From contig NZ_JAHKRA010000004.1 of the NCBI RefSeq assembly GCF_019345525.1, positions 62,001 to 126,000 on the forward strand: 64,000 bases of DNA. The letters are read 5' to 3'. The first letter of the stretch is position 1; the number at the start of each line of letters is the position of its first letter. The position numbers and the translations under genes were made by a program. Source of the DNA: Flavobacterium sp. NKUCC04_CG (GTDB lineage Bacteria > Bacteroidota > Bacteroidia > Flavobacteriales > Flavobacteriaceae). This document shows, piece by piece, positions 61,907 through 64,000 of the stretch. Under the pieces are notes generated by a model. The model made no database searches and was not told where the DNA came from. It saw nothing but the letters and a program-made list of their open reading frames with translations.

Positions 61907-64000
61907 ATGGATTATAAAATAGCTTCTTTAAGGAAACTGCAAGAGGAAGGGAAACCGATTTCAAAATTGCCCTTTTCTATTCGGATTTTATTGGAAAATG
62001 TATTGAGGAATCACGATGGATTTGTGGTTACAGACGAACATTTGGACACGCTTACCTATTGGGATCCCAAGGGAACCGACAAAGATATTCCCTTTAAGCC
62101 AGCAAGGGTATTAATGCAAGATTTTACCGGTGTACCTGCTGTGGTTGACATGGCTTCCTTACGTGACGAGTTTATTAGAAAGGGTAAGGATGGAAATAAA
62201 ATTAACCCTGCAATTCCGGTTGACTTGGTTATTGACCACTCGGTCCAAGTTGATTTTTTTGGAACGGATTATTCCTACGAGAAGAATGTCGAAAAGGAGT
62301 ATGAAAGAAATTCAGAGCGCTACGAACTTTTAAAGTGGGGACAACAAGGAATGAACAACTTTACCGTTGTTCCGCCGGGGATGGGAATATGCCATCAAGT
62401 CAACTTAGAATATTTGGCTCAAGGAGTGATAAAGCGCGACGGTTGGGCATTTCCAGATACCTTAGTAGGTACCGATTCTCATACACCTATGGTCAATGGG
62501 ATTGGAGTAATTGCTTGGGGAGTTGGAGGTATAGAGGCGGAAGCAGCCATGTTGGGTCAACCCATTTATTTTACCTGCCCTGAAGTGGTTGGTTTAAAAT
62601 TGACAGGAAAGATTCCGCAGGGATCTACGGCTACGGATATGGTGCTGACCATCACTAAATTGCTACGCGATTATGGAGTGGTTGGTAAATTTGTTGAGGT
62701 ATTTGGATCAGGATTGGATCATTTGTCGGTAACTGATAGAGCAACCATTTCCAATATGTCGCCAGAATTTGGTTGTACCGTAACCTATTTTCCAATTGAC
62801 AATCAAACCTTAAATTATATGCGTAAAACCAATCGTTCTGACGAACAGATTAAATTGGTTGAGGAGTATTGTAAGGAGAATTTGTTGTGGAGAGTGGATG
62901 AGGATAAGATCGTTTATAGCCATGTATTGGAATTGAATTTAGATACATTAATTCCAACAATAGCTGGACCTAAACGTCCACAAGACAAAATATTTGTAAA
63001 GGATGTGGCTACGGCATTTTCTCAATTGCTGGCAGACGAACACAACAGGGCTTATGTTTCTGTAAAAGAGCGTCGCGAACAAACTTGGCTTGAGGAGGGC
63101 GGTTCCGGAACGGAATTTCGTTTTGAAGACAATCCGATTCCCAATCGAGCTACAGGTATTGAAGTGGCAACGGATACGATGCGTTCGGTACGTATAAAAT
63201 TAAAAAACAAGGAATATATATTGAGTGATGGTAGCATCGTTATTGCAGCGATTACCAGTTGCACCAACACATCCAATCCGGATGTAATGATTGGGGCGGG
63301 CTTAGTAGCGCGTAAAGCTATTGAACGCGGTTTGCGAACCAAGTCATGGGTTAAAACCAGTTTGGCACCCGGATCTAAAGTAGTGACAAAATATTTGGAG
63401 CGCTCCGGATTGTCAGAAGATTTGGAGGCCCTGCGATTCCATACCGTTGGATACGGATGTACCTCATGTATTGGAAACAGCGGTCCTTTACCTCCGCATA
63501 TTGCAGAAGCGGTTGACAAAGAAGATTTGGTTGTAGCATCGGTATTATCTGGGAATAGAAACTTTGAAGCTCGTGTGCATTCGCAAGTAAAGATGAATTT
63601 TTTGATGTCGCCTATGTTGGTGGTTGCTTATGCCTTGGTAGGTCGGGTGGATATCGATTTAATCAACGATCCTTTGGACTATGATCCGAATGGAGAGCCG
63701 GTTTACTTAAGAGATATTTGGCCTACTCAGGAAGAAATCAATGAAGTGATCAGTACAGCAATGAAAAAAGAAGACTTCGATGAAGTTTATGGTGTTATTT
63801 TCGAAGGAGAACAGGATTGGAAAGATTTACAAGCGCCTTTAGGACAAAAATTTGAATGGAATCCAAATTCTACATATGTTCGAGAAGCACCTTTCTTTGA
63901 AAACATCAGTGAAGAAGTATTGCCAACCTCAGACATCAATCAAGGACGTGTATTGCTGTATCTAGGTGATTCAGTGACTACCGACCATATATCTCCTGCA
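61907..64000 (+). CDS. acnA: Aconitate hydratase (3' end outside window)
   Basis: The frame is open from the ATG at 61907 to the window end (698 codons; family members have about 900). It has the AcnA/IRP-type pattern: VLMQDFTGVPAVVDMA, DHSVQVD, GTDSHTPMVNGIGV and the cluster-binding cysteines in AAITSCTNTSNP and VGYGCTSCIGNSGPLP. At the end LLYLGDSVTTDHISPA opens the swivel domain. It interconverts citrate and isocitrate in the TCA cycle with a 4Fe-4S cluster. A TAAATTAG box lies 25 bases upstream. Confidence 0.95.
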   Translation, partial: MDYKIASLRKLQEEGKPISKLPFSIRILLENVLRNHDGFVVTDEHLDTLTYWDPKGTDKDIPFKPARVLMQDFTGVPAVVDMASLRDEFIRKGKDGNKINPAIPVDLVIDHSVQVDFFGTDYSYEKNVEKEYERNSERYELLKWGQQGMNNFTVVPPGMGICHQVNLEYLAQGVIKRDGWAFPDTLVGTDSHTPMVNGIGVIAWGVGGIEAEAAMLGQPIYFTCPEVVGLKLTGKIPQGSTATDMVLTITKLLRDYGVVGKFVEVFGSGLDHLSVTDRATISNMSPEFGCTVTYFPIDNQTLNYMRKTNRSDEQIKLVEEYCKENLLWRVDEDKIVYSHVLELNLDTLIPTIAGPKRPQDKIFVKDVATAFSQLLADEHNRAYVSVKERREQTWLEEGGSGTEFRFEDNPIPNRATGIEVATDTMRSVRIKLKNKEYILSDGSIVIAAITSCTNTSNPDVMIGAGLVARKAIERGLRTKSWVKTSLAPGSKVVTKYLERSGLSEDLEALRFHTVGYGCTSCIGNSGPLPPHIAEAVDKEDLVVASVLSGNRNFEARVHSQVKMNFLMSPMLVVAYALVGRVDIDLINDPLDYDPNGEPVYLRDIWPTQEEINEVISTAMKKEDFDEVYGVIFEGEQDWKDLQAPLGQKFEWNPNSTYVREAPFFENISEEVLPTSDINQGRVLLYLGDSVTTDHISPA

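Noticed and set aside
62130..63519. Open frames of 67, 82 and 155 residues in other frames
   Set aside because: They lie inside the aconitase gene, whose frame is uninterrupted and has all cluster-binding cysteines.

Overview
The window comes from a low-GC member of the Bacteroidota, most likely Flavobacteriaceae. The evidence is a flexirubin/aryl-polyene pigment cluster with a tyrosine ammonia-lyase that resembles (from memory) the Flavobacterium johnsoniae enzyme, a T9SS C-terminal sorting domain, TAnnTTTG promoter elements, almost no Shine-Dalgarno sequences, and DUF3109, DUF4292 and ImmA/IrrE families common in this group.

Layout. (1) 1-6100: housekeeping genes (MarC-like membrane protein, DUF3109, retropepsin-like protease, TatD nuclease, acyltransferase, type I asparaginase). 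(2) 6130-36667: about 30 kb of flexirubin-type pigment genes. A flavin halogenase-like enzyme and tyrosine ammonia-lyase start the cluster. One long transcription unit (9325-26334, closed by a clear terminator) holds ketosynthases, two acyl carrier proteins, a ketoreductase, dehydratase-like hotdog proteins, DarA/DarB for the dialkylresorcinol half, an ABC exporter, thioesterase, chain-length-factor-like protein and LolA-like protein. A second unit (from about 26404, with its own promoter) holds a dehydratase, a glycosyltransferase, an MMPL exporter fused to an acyltransferase, a desaturase-like flavoprotein, a C45 acyl hydrolase and a CoA ligase. The inferred logic is: tyrosine to coumarate, activation, polyene extension on ACP, separate dialkylresorcinol synthesis, esterification, export. 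(3) 37618-38110: tRNA-Ser(GGA), three tandem 118-bp repeats and an 18-bp direct repeat of the tRNA 3' end.

(4) 38194-49320: the most interesting part, an integron-like gene-cassette array. A tyrosine recombinase on the minus strand diverges from a plus-strand series of unrelated, AT-rich genes. Each gene is followed by an imperfect palindrome of about 190 nt that begins with (A/C)TAAC and ends with GTTA(T/G). In the first four cassettes the 5' end (GTTATCTG, GTTATGTGA, GTTAGGTG, GTTAGCTGAA) is the exact reverse complement of the R'' box at the 3' end of the same cassette, which is what G^TTRRRY recombination in integrons produces. Distal sites are progressively broken. The recombinase, however, lacks room for the IntI-specific insertion between its conserved Lys and the HxxR box, so this is not a textbook integron. 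Cassette products include an MNT-like nucleotidyltransferase, a PD-(D/E)XK-like nuclease, an Imm51-like immunity protein, a VOC protein and an LRR protein.

(5) 49316-54110: a second accessory block with two independent ImmA/IrrE metallopeptidase plus PIN-domain pairs (one with a palindromic operator over its promoter), an XRE regulator, a second copy of the attI-proximal leader, and gene debris. (6) 54302-64000: core-like genes again: T9SS-secreted FG-GAP protein, DUF4292 lipoprotein, TPR protein, glutathione peroxidase, a small ABC transporter and aconitase (running off the window). No rRNA, CRISPR array, transposase or conjugation gene was seen.
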